Origin: Elusimicrobia bacterium GWA2_69_24
GTDB lineage: Bacteria > Elusimicrobiota > Elusimicrobia > UBA1565
Reading direction: 5' to 3'
Length of the DNA stretch: 37,175 nt
Assembly (NCBI GenBank): GCA_001799695.1
Contig: MGTY01000097.1
Coordinates: forward strand, 1-37,175
Under the pieces are notes generated by a model that was given only the letters and a program-made list of their open reading frames with translations, searched no databases and had not been told where the DNA came from. Positions within the stretch are counted from its first letter, which is position 1; every line of letters begins with the position of its first letter. Position numbers and translations under genes: made by a program. Of this stretch, positions 16,276 through 24,946 are shown piece by piece.

Positions 16276-18228
16276 ATGCTCGAACAAGTCCACTGGATAC
16301 CGCTGATCCCGCTCCTCGCCTCCCTCGCGATCCTCTTCGGAGGGAAGGAAGGGCCGCACTCGAAGATGCCCCTGCTCGGGGTCGCGGCCATGGGCTGGTG
16401 TCTGCTCCAGTCCTCCTGGATCCTCTTCCACGCCCTGACCGGCCGCTACGCCCTCCCCTACTACCACACCATCCCCTGGTTCTCCTATGGGGATTACGTG
16501 ATGACCCTGGGCGTGCTCATCGACGGGCCGGCCGTGGTCATGCTCTTCGTGGTCACCCTGGTGAGCTTTTTGGTCCAGCTCTACTCCTTGGGCTACATGC
16601 ACGGCGACCCCCGCCTCAAGCGCTACTACGCCTTCCTCTCGTTCTTCACGGCCGCCATGCTGGGGCTGGTGGTCAGCTCCAACCTCTTTGTGTTCTTCGC
16701 CTGCTGGGAGCTGGTGGGCGTGTCCTCCTACCTCCTGATCGGCTTCTGGTTCGAGAAGCCGGGCCCGGCCTACGCGAGCAAGAAGGCCTTCATCACCACC
16801 AAGCTCGGCGACCTGGGCTTCTTCATCGGCCTCATGATCCTCTACACCCAGGCGGGCACCCTCGACCTGAGCATGCTGGCCGAGCGCGCCAAGCTCGGCA
16901 TCGAGTACCTCCCGCTCGAGGTGGCCACGGCCGTGGGCATCTGTTTCCTCATCGGGGCGGCCGGCAAGTCGGCGCAGGTCCCCCTGTTCATCTGGCTGCC
17001 CGACGCCATGGAGGGCCCGACCCCGGTCTCCGCCCTCATCCACGCCGCCACCATGGTCGCGGCCGGCATCTACCTCGTGGCCCGAACCTACTTCATCTAC
17101 GATGCCGCCCCGCTGGCCATGGGCGCCGTGGCCTGGGTGGGGCTCTTCACCGCCCTGCTCGCCGCCACCATGGCCGTGGTGGCCTATGACATCAAGCGCG
17201 TGCTCGCCTTCTCCACCATCAGCCAGCTCGGCTACATGATGCTGGGCCTGGGCGTCTACGGCTACACCGCGGGCCTCTTCCATCTGACCACCCACGCCTT
17301 CTTCAAGGCCCTGCTCTTCCTGGGCGCGGGCTCCGTCATCCACGCGGTGCACACCAACGACATGCGCGAGATGGGCGGGCTCTCCAAGCGCATGCCCGCC
17401 ACCTTCCTCACCATGGCCATCGGGACCCTGGCCATCTCCGGCTTCCCGTTCCTCTCGGGCTGGTACTCGAAGGAAGCCATCCTGCACGCCGTCTACCTCC
17501 ACAACCCGATGATGTGGCTGGTGGCCCTGGGCACCGCCGGGCTCACCACCTTCTACATGTTCCGCCTCGTGTACCTGACCTTCCTGGGGCAGTCGCGGGA
17601 CCATCACCGCTGGGACCACGCGCACGAATCCCCGCCCGTGATGACCGTCCCGCTCTGGACCCTGGCGGCCCTGTCCATCGGCTCCGGCTTCCTGCTGGAG
17701 CACGAGGGGCTGTTCGCGAAGCTGGTCTCATTCGAGTCCGGCCACGGCGGCGGGCACGAGGCCGCGCACGCCCCGGTCTGGCTGGGGGCGGCGGCCGTCG
17801 CGGTCTTCGCCGCCGGCCTCGCGGCCGCGCACCGCCTCTACGGGCGGGGGGACCTCTCCCTGGCCAAGTCCCTGCGCGAGCGCTTCGCCCTGGCCGCCGA
17901 CGCTCTGGAGGCGCGCTACTACTTCGACGACTTCTTCCTTTGGCTCGTCTCCCTGTCGGACCGCCTCGCCGCCGCGATGCATTGGTTCGACGACCAGATC
18001 GTGGACGCGATCTTCGTGGACGGCTGGGCGCTGGTGACCCGGGCCGTCGCCGAGGCCCACCGCTTCTTCGACGATTTCGTCGTGGACGGGGCCGTCGACG
18101 GCGTGGGCGCCGTGACCCGCGACGGCGGCGGCGTGCTCCACAGGCTCGTGCGCGGCCAGGTGCAGGAATACTTGATGTACGTGGCCCTGGCCATGTGTCT
18201 CTTTACGATCATCCTGACTACGAGGTAA
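16276..18228 (+). CDS. nuoL: Complex I subunit L
   Basis: 650-residue antiporter-like subunit (ND5), the distal proton pump with the lateral helix. Seen: FFACWELVGVSSYLLIGFW, the broken-helix region GAAGKSAQVPLFIWLPDAMEGPTPVSALIHAATMVAAGIYL in order, and KRVLAFSTISQLGYMMLGLG. The C-terminal 100 residues contain an Asp/Val-rich stretch before the last helix. ATG 16276 is favoured: it gives MLEQVHWIPLIPLLA, the family start; a TTG at 16261 lies inside the repeat. No good Shine-Dalgarno precedes the ATG, since the end of the repeat occupies that place. Confidence 0.94.
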   Translation: MLEQVHWIPLIPLLASLAILFGGKEGPHSKMPLLGVAAMGWCLLQSSWILFHALTGRYALPYYHTIPWFSYGDYVMTLGVLIDGPAVVMLFVVTLVSFLVQLYSLGYMHGDPRLKRYYAFLSFFTAAMLGLVVSSNLFVFFACWELVGVSSYLLIGFWFEKPGPAYASKKAFITTKLGDLGFFIGLMILYTQAGTLDLSMLAERAKLGIEYLPLEVATAVGICFLIGAAGKSAQVPLFIWLPDAMEGPTPVSALIHAATMVAAGIYLVARTYFIYDAAPLAMGAVAWVGLFTALLAATMAVVAYDIKRVLAFSTISQLGYMMLGLGVYGYTAGLFHLTTHAFFKALLFLGAGSVIHAVHTNDMREMGGLSKRMPATFLTMAIGTLAISGFPFLSGWYSKEAILHAVYLHNPMMWLVALGTAGLTTFYMFRLVYLTFLGQSRDHHRWDHAHESPPVMTVPLWTLAALSIGSGFLLEHEGLFAKLVSFESGHGGGHEAAHAPVWLGAAAVAVFAAGLAAAHRLYGRGDLSLAKSLRERFALAADALEARYYFDDFFLWLVSLSDRLAAAMHWFDDQIVDAIFVDGWALVTRAVAEAHRFFDDFVVDGAVDGVGAVTRDGGGVLHRLVRGQVQEYLMYVALAMCLFTIILTTR

Positions 18229-18235
18229 ACCGGGT

Positions 18236-19732
18236 ATGGGCATCTTGAGCGTCGTTATCTTCTCCCCGCTGATCGCGGCCATCGCGCTGCTCTTCCTCCC
18301 GAAGGAGAAGACCTCCTGGATCCGCGGGGTAGGCGTGGCGGGGACCGCGGTCTCCTGCATCGCCTCCGTGTTCGCCTTCCTGGCCTTCGACCCGGGGACC
18401 ACGCAGATGACCTCGCTGTCCATCCAGTTGACCGAGAAGCTGGTCTGGATCCCGACCTTCAACATCCACTACTACCTCGGCGTGGACGGGCTCTCCCTGC
18501 CGCTGGTCATCCTGACCACCTTCCTGTGTCTCCTGGCCGCGATCTACTCCTGCGGCATCGAGCTGCGCGTGAAGGAGTTTTTCTTCTGGTACCTCATCCT
18601 CGAGGTCGGCATGGTCGGGGTCTTCTGCGCCCTCGACCTCTTCCTGTTCTACATGTTCTGGGAGATCACCCTGGTCCCCATGTACTTCCTCATCGGCGTG
18701 TGGGGCGGCCCCAAGAAGGAATACGCGGCCATCAAATTCTTCCTGTTCACGCTGTTCGGCAGCGTGTTCATGCTCCTGGGCATACTGGCCGTCTACTTCG
18801 CCTCGGAGCCCAACTCCTTCGACATGATCGAGCTCATGCGCTACAGCGGGACCTGGAGCCGGGAGTTCCAGATCATCGTCTTCCTGGGCTTCTACCTGGG
18901 CTTCGCCATCAAGGTGCCGGCCTTCCCGTTCCATACCTGGCTGCCTTTGGCCCACGTCGAGGCCCCGACCCCGGTCAGCGTCATCCTGGCCGCGGTCCTC
19001 CTGAAGATGGGCACCTACGGCCTCCTGCGGGTCTCCTACGGCATCCTGCCGCTGGGCTTTGAGTGGTTCCTGCCCGCCTTCGTGCTCATCGCCTTCATCA
19101 ACATCGTCTACGGCGCGCTCTGCGCCATGGCCCAGACCGACATGAAGAAGATGGTGGCCTACTCCTCCATCAACCACATGGGCTACTGCATGTTGGGCAT
19201 CGCCGCGGTCTCCGCCACCGGGTTCAACGGCGCCATGCTCCAGATGATCAACCACGGCATCATCACGGGGGCGCTGTTCATGTTCGTCGGGGTCATCTAC
19301 GACCGGGCCCACACCCGCGACATCGGGGCCTTCGGCGGACTGGGGGCCAAGCTCCCGGTCTACGCGGCCCTGATGTCCCTGGCCTGCTTCGCCTCGCTCG
19401 GCCTGCCGGGCCTCTCGGGCTTCGTCTCCGAGTTCCTGTGCTTCCTGGGCGCCTTCAAGGCCTGGAAGCTCTACACCATCCTCTCGGTCTCCGGTCTCCT
19501 GGTCACCGCGGCCTTCTTCCTGCGCATGCTGCAGAAGGTCTTCCTGGGTCCGTTCAACGAGAAATGGGCCGGCCTGCGGGACATGAACGCGCGCGAGCTC
19601 ATCAGCGTGGTGCCGCTGTGCGTGCTGATGGTGTTGTTCGGCGTCTGGCCGAGCTTCCTCATCGACATCATGAACCCGACCATGACCGTGTTCGCGGGCA
19701 TGTTCCCCGGCCTTTTCCAGGGCCTGCGCTGA
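18236..19732 (+). CDS. nuoM: Complex I subunit M
   Basis: 498-residue antiporter-like subunit (ND4). Seen: YYLGVDGLSLPLV, FYMFWEITLVPMYFLIG with the key glutamate, AIKVPAFPFHTWLPLAHVEAPTPVSVILAAVLLKMGTYG in order, and AYSSINHMGYCMLG. It lies 7 bp after nuoL and 1 bp before nuoN. Standard length. Confidence 0.95.
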   Translation: MGILSVVIFSPLIAAIALLFLPKEKTSWIRGVGVAGTAVSCIASVFAFLAFDPGTTQMTSLSIQLTEKLVWIPTFNIHYYLGVDGLSLPLVILTTFLCLLAAIYSCGIELRVKEFFFWYLILEVGMVGVFCALDLFLFYMFWEITLVPMYFLIGVWGGPKKEYAAIKFFLFTLFGSVFMLLGILAVYFASEPNSFDMIELMRYSGTWSREFQIIVFLGFYLGFAIKVPAFPFHTWLPLAHVEAPTPVSVILAAVLLKMGTYGLLRVSYGILPLGFEWFLPAFVLIAFINIVYGALCAMAQTDMKKMVAYSSINHMGYCMLGIAAVSATGFNGAMLQMINHGIITGALFMFVGVIYDRAHTRDIGAFGGLGAKLPVYAALMSLACFASLGLPGLSGFVSEFLCFLGAFKAWKLYTILSVSGLLVTAAFFLRMLQKVFLGPFNEKWAGLRDMNARELISVVPLCVLMVLFGVWPSFLIDIMNPTMTVFAGMFPGLFQGLR

Positions 19733-19733
19733 C

Positions 19734-21176
19734 ATGCAGAACCTGCTCACCCTCGCCCCGGAGATGGGCCTGACGGTCCTGGCCTTCCTGGTGCTCATGG
19801 CCGACGTGGTCATGAAGGGCCGGAGCGGCCGCACCCTGATCTACCTGGCCATCGTGGCCGCGGGGCTCGGGCTGGGCCTCTTGGCCCTCGCCTACAACGA
19901 CCCGGCGCATTACCAGGGCGTGGGGACGCTGTGGGCCGTGGACCCCTTGAGCCTCTTCTTCAAGGTCCTGACCCTGGGCGCCACCCTGATCGTTCTCGTG
20001 CTGACCCTGGAGTACCGCCCGCCCGAGGAGCACGCCCACCCCGGGAGCTACGCCGCCCTCCTCCTCTTCGCGGCCGTGGGGATGATGCTCCTGGTCTCGG
20101 CCACCGACCTCCTGCTCATCTTCCTCGCGCTCGAGCTGGTCAGCCTGTCCTCCTTCATCCTGGTGGGCTTCGAACGGGGGAACAAGAAGTCCACCGAGGG
20201 AGCCATCAAGTACTACCTCATCGGGGCCTTCTCCTCCGCGATCCTGGTCTACGGCATCTCCCTCTTCTACGGCGCCGCGGGCACCACCCGCCTGGTGGAC
20301 CTGCCCCAGATGCTCGGGGGCGGCGCCCAGCCCATGTTCGTGCTGGCCTGCCTGCTCATCACCGTCGGCTTCGGCTTCAAGATCTCGATGGTGCCCTTCC
20401 ATCTCTGGGTGCCCGACGCGTACGAGGGCGCGCCCGCCCCGATCACGGCCTTCCTCTCGGTGGCCCCCAAGATCGCGGGCCTGGCGGTCATGCTCCGGGT
20501 CTTCACCTTCCTGGTGCCCCACGCCTCGCTCGACCTGACCGCCCTGTTCTCCGTGCTCGCCATCCTGACCATGACCGTGGGCAACCTGACGGCCATCTTC
20601 CAGAACGACGTCAAGCGCCTCCTGGCCTACTCCTCGATCGCGCAGGCGGGCTACCTCCTCATCGGCTTCGTGACCGGCGACACCTTGGGGCGGGAAGGCC
20701 TGCTCCTATACTCGCTGGCCTACCTGTTCATGAACATCGGCGCCTTCGCCGTGGTCATCGTGGTGGGCAACGAGGAGGGTTATTCCCTGGAGGCCTACGA
20801 CGGCTTGGGGCGGCGGAACTTCGGCCTGGCCCTGGTCATGTTCCTGTTCCTGCTCTCCCTGGCGGGCATCCCGCCCATGGCCGGCTTCATCGGCAAGTTC
20901 TACCTGTTCGCCGCCGCCATCAAAGGGAAGTTCTACTGGCTCGCGGTGTTCGGCGTCCTCAACAGCGTCGTCTCCGTCTACTACTACATGCGCATCGCCT
21001 ACCACATGTTCTTCCGCGAACCGCGCACCCTCGAGCCCGCGCCGGTCGGTCCGGCCCTGTTCTCGACCTTGGCCCTGACCACCATCGCCGTGCTCCTGAT
21101 CGGCCTGTACCCGGAGCCGTTCCTGGGCGCGGTGGCGCTGTCGGCGCAGTTCCTGCCCCTGCCGCCGCTGCCCTGA
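19734..21176 (+). CDS. nuoN: Complex I subunit N
   Basis: 480-residue antiporter-like subunit (ND2). Seen: LVSATDLLLIFLALELVSLSSFILVGF, GFGFKISMVPFHLWVPDAYEGAPAPITAFLSVAPKIAG in order, AYSSIAQAGYLLIG and GIPPMAGFIGKFYLF. It is the last structural complex I gene; no nuoE, F or G is found anywhere in the window. The next gene starts 4 bp after its stop, so transcription probably continues. Confidence 0.95.
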   Translation: MQNLLTLAPEMGLTVLAFLVLMADVVMKGRSGRTLIYLAIVAAGLGLGLLALAYNDPAHYQGVGTLWAVDPLSLFFKVLTLGATLIVLVLTLEYRPPEEHAHPGSYAALLLFAAVGMMLLVSATDLLLIFLALELVSLSSFILVGFERGNKKSTEGAIKYYLIGAFSSAILVYGISLFYGAAGTTRLVDLPQMLGGGAQPMFVLACLLITVGFGFKISMVPFHLWVPDAYEGAPAPITAFLSVAPKIAGLAVMLRVFTFLVPHASLDLTALFSVLAILTMTVGNLTAIFQNDVKRLLAYSSIAQAGYLLIGFVTGDTLGREGLLLYSLAYLFMNIGAFAVVIVVGNEEGYSLEAYDGLGRRNFGLALVMFLFLLSLAGIPPMAGFIGKFYLFAAAIKGKFYWLAVFGVLNSVVSVYYYMRIAYHMFFREPRTLEPAPVGPALFSTLALTTIAVLLIGLYPEPFLGAVALSAQFLPLPPLP

Positions 21177-21180
21177 TCCC

Positions 21181-22560
21181 GTGAAGCCGTCCCGCCTCCT
21201 GGCCGCGCTCCTGGTCCTGGGCCCGGGCGCGGGGGTCGCGCGCGCGGACCTGAGCTTCGTCCAGATCGTCCAGGCGCAGTCCGAGGCGGGCAAGGACGGG
21301 CTCTTCGGCAAATCCTGGGTGGAGGTCCTCGGCCGCCGGATGCGCCTGGTCTCGGGCTACGCCCGCAAGGTGGTCGGCAACGAGCGCCCCGCCGTGCCGC
21401 GGCGCCTCATCCAGATCCTGGACCTGGAGGCCAAGGACCGCACCTTGGTCCACCCGGAGGAGAAGCGCTTCAGCCGCGAATCCCTGGACGAACTCGACTA
21501 CGGCAACCGGATGCGCGGGGTGCTCGACCGCGGCGCCGCCAAATGGAGCATCGCCAGCTCGGACATCTCCATCCAGGAGCGCAGCCAGAAGCGGCGCTTC
21601 CTGAACGCCGAGTGCTCGCACCACCATGTCGTCGTGAAGATGGTCCTGCGCGACGCCGCGGGGCGCGAGGAGCTCGCGCGCATGGACCAGCATGTCTGGG
21701 TAGCCCCCATCACCGGGGGCCTCTCCAACAATCTCATGGACCTCATCGCTTTCGAGAACGCCTATCGGGCGGCGACGGGGGGGTCGCTCTCCCCGCTCGA
21801 CCACGAGCGCTACCAGGTGCGCGAGGCCGCGGCCTATCTCCGCGTGGGGGAGGGCGAGCTGAGCGGCGTCGTGGGCCGGGTCCGCGAGAGCCTGCGCGAC
21901 CTTCCCAGCTATCCCGTGGCATCCTCCGTCTCCTGGTACCGGGTGAAGCCGAGGCCGGAGGAGCCCAAGCCCGAGCCGCCGCCCCGGCCCCGGCCCCCGG
22001 AGGGCGGGTCCCGGGCCGAGCCCGACCCGCGCGAGCCGCGCGAACAGCGCCAGCCCCGCTTCGAGATGGGCCGTTCGCGGGGGGGGGCGTTCCAGCGGAA
22101 AGGGGAAGGCGGGGGGCCGACTCCGGGCCGGCTGGGGAGCCGGGTCAAGGCCGGGACCCGCGGCATCCGCCCCGGCTACTTCCAGCCCATCAACTGGCGC
22201 GGCGCGGAGCTGCGCATCAACCGCCTCTATCGTGAGGCGCGCTATCGCATCAACCGCGCTCCGGACGCGCAGGTCTCGAAGAAACCGGCCGTGGTCCGGT
22301 CCCGCGACGAGGGCCGCGACGGCGCCGACGGGGTCCCCCTGCTCTACGACCGCTTCGAGGCCGAGCTCCACACCATACTCGCCGAGCTCATCGCCGAGGA
22401 GGGCGACGCCATCGAGGGAAGCGCGCCGGGGGGGGAGTCCCAGCGCCCTTTCTACGAGATCTACGCCGAGCTCCACGGTCTCGAGGACGAGGCTCAGGTG
22501 GACTCTGGCGACTTCGTCATCCCGGCGGAGTACCAGGAGACCGCCTCCGCGGGCCGGTAG
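21181..22560 (+). CDS. Secreted protein of unknown function with proline-rich middle
   Basis: 459 residues. A Sec signal peptide is clear (MKPSRLLAALLVLGPGAGVARA, cleavage near residue 22). Residues 23-240 form a globular region whose opening (WVEVLGRRMRLVSGY, then RLIQILDLEAKDRTLVHPEEKRFS) resembles DUF4412-like or sterol/lipoprotein-carrier-like periplasmic domains that sense a matrix of strands; this resemblance is tentative. Residues 258-300 are Pro/Arg/Glu-rich and probably disordered. The C-terminal 150 residues are charged. GTG start 4 bp after nuoN. I do not recognise a function. Confidence 0.7.
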   Translation: MKPSRLLAALLVLGPGAGVARADLSFVQIVQAQSEAGKDGLFGKSWVEVLGRRMRLVSGYARKVVGNERPAVPRRLIQILDLEAKDRTLVHPEEKRFSRESLDELDYGNRMRGVLDRGAAKWSIASSDISIQERSQKRRFLNAECSHHHVVVKMVLRDAAGREELARMDQHVWVAPITGGLSNNLMDLIAFENAYRAATGGSLSPLDHERYQVREAAAYLRVGEGELSGVVGRVRESLRDLPSYPVASSVSWYRVKPRPEEPKPEPPPRPRPPEGGSRAEPDPREPREQRQPRFEMGRSRGGAFQRKGEGGGPTPGRLGSRVKAGTRGIRPGYFQPINWRGAELRINRLYREARYRINRAPDAQVSKKPAVVRSRDEGRDGADGVPLLYDRFEAELHTILAELIAEEGDAIEGSAPGGESQRPFYEIYAELHGLEDEAQVDSGDFVIPAEYQETASAGR

Positions 22561-22585
22561 AAAATGCGCCCAAGTTTTATACAAT
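22558..22585 (+). promoter_or_regulatory. Candidate promoter for a leaderless transcript
   Basis: TAGAAA (22558-22563, 4/6 match to -35) and TACAAT (22580-22585, 5/6 match to -10) are 16 bp apart in an AT-rich island. The expected start, about 7 nt after the -10, falls on the ATG at 22592, and there is no Shine-Dalgarno, so the message could be leaderless. Confidence 0.35.
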
Positions 22586-22591
22586 CCCGAT

Positions 22592-23089
22592 ATGCCACCA
22601 GAGACAGACAACCTGAAACTCGAGGAGCTCTTCCAAGAGGACCAGCGCGACCGCGAACGCGTCTACGGCACCGAGGAAGAGATCGTCAAGCTCAAGGAGC
22701 GGGATGCCGGCCGCCGCAAGCGGGTCACGGTCATGATGGAACTGGGGGAGATCAAGACCAAGAACGACCTTTATCACGCCGCCGTCATCTTCCAGCACGG
22801 CGAGAACCATGTCGAGTTCCTCACCTCGCACCGCCTGGCGACCCTGGCCGCCATCCTCGGCCATCGCACCGCGCGCTGGCTGCTGGCCGCCTCGCTTGAC
22901 CGCTACCTGATGAGCATCGGCGTCGGGCAGATCTACGGCACCCAGTTCGAGTACAACCCCGGCGAGAAGCGCTACCAGCTCAAGCTGCCCGTGCAGGAGC
23001 CCATCATGCTCTCCTTCGAGAAGGAGACGCTGGGCGTCCCCGCGGTGTCGGACCGCCTCAAACAGCTCAACTCCCACATCAAGAAGTAG
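22592..23089 (+). CDS. Cytoplasmic hypothetical protein (DUF6624-like pattern)
   Basis: 165 residues, no signal peptide or membrane segment. The N-terminus is highly charged (LEELFQEDQRDRERVYGTEEEIVKLKERDAGRR), then comes LYHAAVIFQHGENHVEF and TARWLLAASLDRYLMSIGVGQIYGTQF. The DQ.DR opening and FQHG...A..L...G...A.WL...A.DR.L...G..Q.YGTQ order resemble DUF6624 proteins, for which I know no function. It begins at ATG 22592 with no SD, immediately after a promoter-like sequence. The following gene starts 10 bp downstream. Confidence 0.75.
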   Translation: MPPETDNLKLEELFQEDQRDRERVYGTEEEIVKLKERDAGRRKRVTVMMELGEIKTKNDLYHAAVIFQHGENHVEFLTSHRLATLAAILGHRTARWLLAASLDRYLMSIGVGQIYGTQFEYNPGEKRYQLKLPVQEPIMLSFEKETLGVPAVSDRLKQLNSHIKK

Positions 23090-23099
23090 GGGGAATCCC

Positions 23100-23888
23100 A
23101 TGAACGCCCTGACCGCGACCCTTCTGGCCCTCCTGGCCGGTTCCAACGCCTCTGCCATGGACCTCGAAGGGCAGGACGAATTCTCCGACCCCGACGTGGT
23201 CGCCGAGGTGAAGAAGGCCGAGCAGTCCAACCTCGAGAACGCCATGGCCAAGGGCATGGAAGGCGCGGCCGTGGACGCCGAGAACATCATCATCCTGATG
23301 CTCTCGGCCCGGGCGGACCTGCGCGCCGCCGCGCGCGACCTGCGCGGCCTGCCCGACCTGGAGGAGGGGCCCCTCTCCGGCGGGACCGTCTCGGCCGCCA
23401 CGGTCGCCCAGAGCTTCCTGGAGACCGCCGTGGCCCTCGACGCCCGGATGACCGAGTTCCGCAAGCGCGCCGCGACCCTGAAGCTGGAGCCCAAGAAGCT
23501 CGATCTGGACAAGGCCCTCACCCAGCGCCAGGGCTACCGGGCCAGGGACCGCGAGGGCGACCTGGCCAAGAACCGGAAGTTCCTCTCGGAAGCGGCCAAG
23601 GACATCCAGGGCATCCGCCTGGAAGACGAGCGTCTGGCCGCCGTGCAGAGCGCGGAGGTCTATCTGACCGACCTGCGCTCGGTCGAGGGCCGCCTGCGCG
23701 GCCTCCTGGCCAAGCTCCAGGCGGGATCCAAGGAGAAGCCGGATTTCGCCGCCGCGGCCAAGCGCCTGGAACCCCGCATCGCCGCCGTGACCAAGGACGC
23801 CTCGGACCTGAAGCTGGAGCGCGACCTCCTCGAGACCTCCCTCCTCCTGGCCCAGCACGACGATGCGGCCTTCGACCAGGGGAAATAG
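23100..23888 (+). CDS. Exported helical protein of unknown function
   Basis: 262 residues with a short signal peptide (MNALTATLLALLAGSNASA, cleavage near 19). The mature part is almost wholly helical and charged with heptad-like spacing (for example DAENIIILMLSARADLRAAARDL and RLRGLLAKLQAG), suggesting a periplasmic coiled-coil or helical-bundle protein. No cysteines, catalytic motif or lipobox is seen. GGGGGAA lies upstream of the ATG. Function unknown. Confidence 0.7.
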   Translation: MNALTATLLALLAGSNASAMDLEGQDEFSDPDVVAEVKKAEQSNLENAMAKGMEGAAVDAENIIILMLSARADLRAAARDLRGLPDLEEGPLSGGTVSAATVAQSFLETAVALDARMTEFRKRAATLKLEPKKLDLDKALTQRQGYRARDREGDLAKNRKFLSEAAKDIQGIRLEDERLAAVQSAEVYLTDLRSVEGRLRGLLAKLQAGSKEKPDFAAAAKRLEPRIAAVTKDASDLKLERDLLETSLLLAQHDDAAFDQGK

Positions 23889-24531
23889 CGCCGGGAGCTC
23901 GCGGCTCATCCCCCTCTCCGTGGGCGGGACCCTCGGCGGCCTGGCGGGCGCCGCGGCGGCCCATACGGCGGTGATCGCCGCTTTCCGCTACACCGGCGAC
24001 GCCGGCATCTGGTTCAAGGGTCCGCACGGACCGCCCTTCTTCAGCCTGCTGGTCAACACCTCCCTGCTCTATCTGGGCATCGGCGCGGGACTCTGCGCCG
24101 GCCGGCGCCTCATGGGGGCCGCGGCGGGGTTCATGACCTCTTTCTTGCTCATCTACGCGCCCCTGGCCGCCGCCACCCGCATCTTCACCTGGGGCGAGGG
24201 TCCCGAGCCTCAGCCGACCATGGCGTGGGTCTATCTCATCCTCGGGGTTTACGTCGCGGCCAGCGTGTTCACTATCGCCGTCCTGGGGGCCGCGGCCGAC
24301 CGGACCTGGACCCGTCCCGGGGTCCTGCGCCGGGTCCTGGGCGCCCTGGCGGGAGCGGCCTTCGCCTATGTCCTCGACCTGGGTCTCAGCCGCCTCTTCC
24401 CCGCCTTCCGGGCCATGGTCCCCGCCGGCTGGGTCCCCCAGCCCGCCGCCTTGGCCGACGGCCTCCTGACCGGCGGCTTCATGGGCCTGGGCATCGCCTG
24501 CATGAGCCCTTCCTTTTCGCCGGATTCGTGA
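23863..24531 (+). CDS. Small integral membrane protein of unknown function
   Basis: 222 residues with five or six hydrophobic helices (around 17-38, 53-70, 74-97, 110-134, 145-163 and 190-212), so an inner-membrane protein. No transporter or enzyme motif is recognised. The start is uncertain: ATG 23863 overlaps the previous gene by 26 bp without an SD, and GTG 23920 would remove 19 residues and leave the first helix. The stop codon TGA forms part of an extended -10 promoter sequence (24529-24537). Confidence 0.6.
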   Translation: MRPSTRGNSAGSSRLIPLSVGGTLGGLAGAAAAHTAVIAAFRYTGDAGIWFKGPHGPPFFSLLVNTSLLYLGIGAGLCAGRRLMGAAAGFMTSFLLIYAPLAAATRIFTWGEGPEPQPTMAWVYLILGVYVAASVFTIAVLGAAADRTWTRPGVLRRVLGALAGAAFAYVLDLGLSRLFPAFRAMVPAGWVPQPAALADGLLTGGFMGLGIACMSPSFSPDS

Positions 24532-24537
24532 TATAAT
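24529..24537 (+). promoter_or_regulatory. Extended -10 promoter next to repeat copy 2
   Basis: TGATATAAT is a perfect extended -10 (TGn then TATAAT). No clear -35 is seen, as is common for extended -10 promoters. The predicted start, about 24544, coincides with the left end of repeat copy 2 (24545), so the repeat would form the 5' leader of the gene at 24947. Confidence 0.55.
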
Positions 24538-24544
24538 CCCATTA

Positions 24545-24928
24545 AGGGGTTGGAAATCAATAATATGAACATTTCGGAGGCCCGATGTTGAGCCGATTTC
24601 TAGGCGCGAGGAGCGCGCATAGCGTGAGCTATGTAAGCGACGAGCAACGACGAAATCGGCCAATAGCGGGCCGTGCGTCCGGAGAACATCTTCTTGCACG
24701 GTCCCTGCCGGTCAATAGCGGCAGGGGCCTCCCCGAAGGGCCGGGGCGCTTTTGGGCCTGCGGAAAGGAGTTACTCCCTGCCGCAGGTCCCTGCGGCGCT
24801 ATCGCCGCAGGGGCTGCGCCTTCGCGCTGCTCGACTTACAGGCCTAAAGGCCTGCGCGCCTCGCATCGCTTCGGCTCGCTCCAAAATCGCCTCCGGCGAA
24901 ATGTCCATATTATTGATTTCCAACCCCT
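24545..24928. repeat. Structured inverted-repeat element, copy 2 (opposite orientation)
   Basis: 384 bp, the reverse complement of copy 1 (16003-16271) with two additional palindromic blocks of about 57 bp each (one between 24662 and 24722, the other between 24757 and 24817). Its ends are AGGGGTTGGAAAT and its exact inverted copy, followed inwards by the shared CAATAATATG.ACATTTCG. The outer arms are unrelated to copy 1's outer arms, though each pair matches itself. Hairpin CAGGCCT (24839-24845)/AGGCCTG (24848-24854) corresponds to a differently spelled but still paired hairpin in copy 1. It fills most of 24532-24946, which holds no gene. Confidence 0.8.
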
Positions 24929-24946
24929 AAGACGTAGGGAGGCAGC

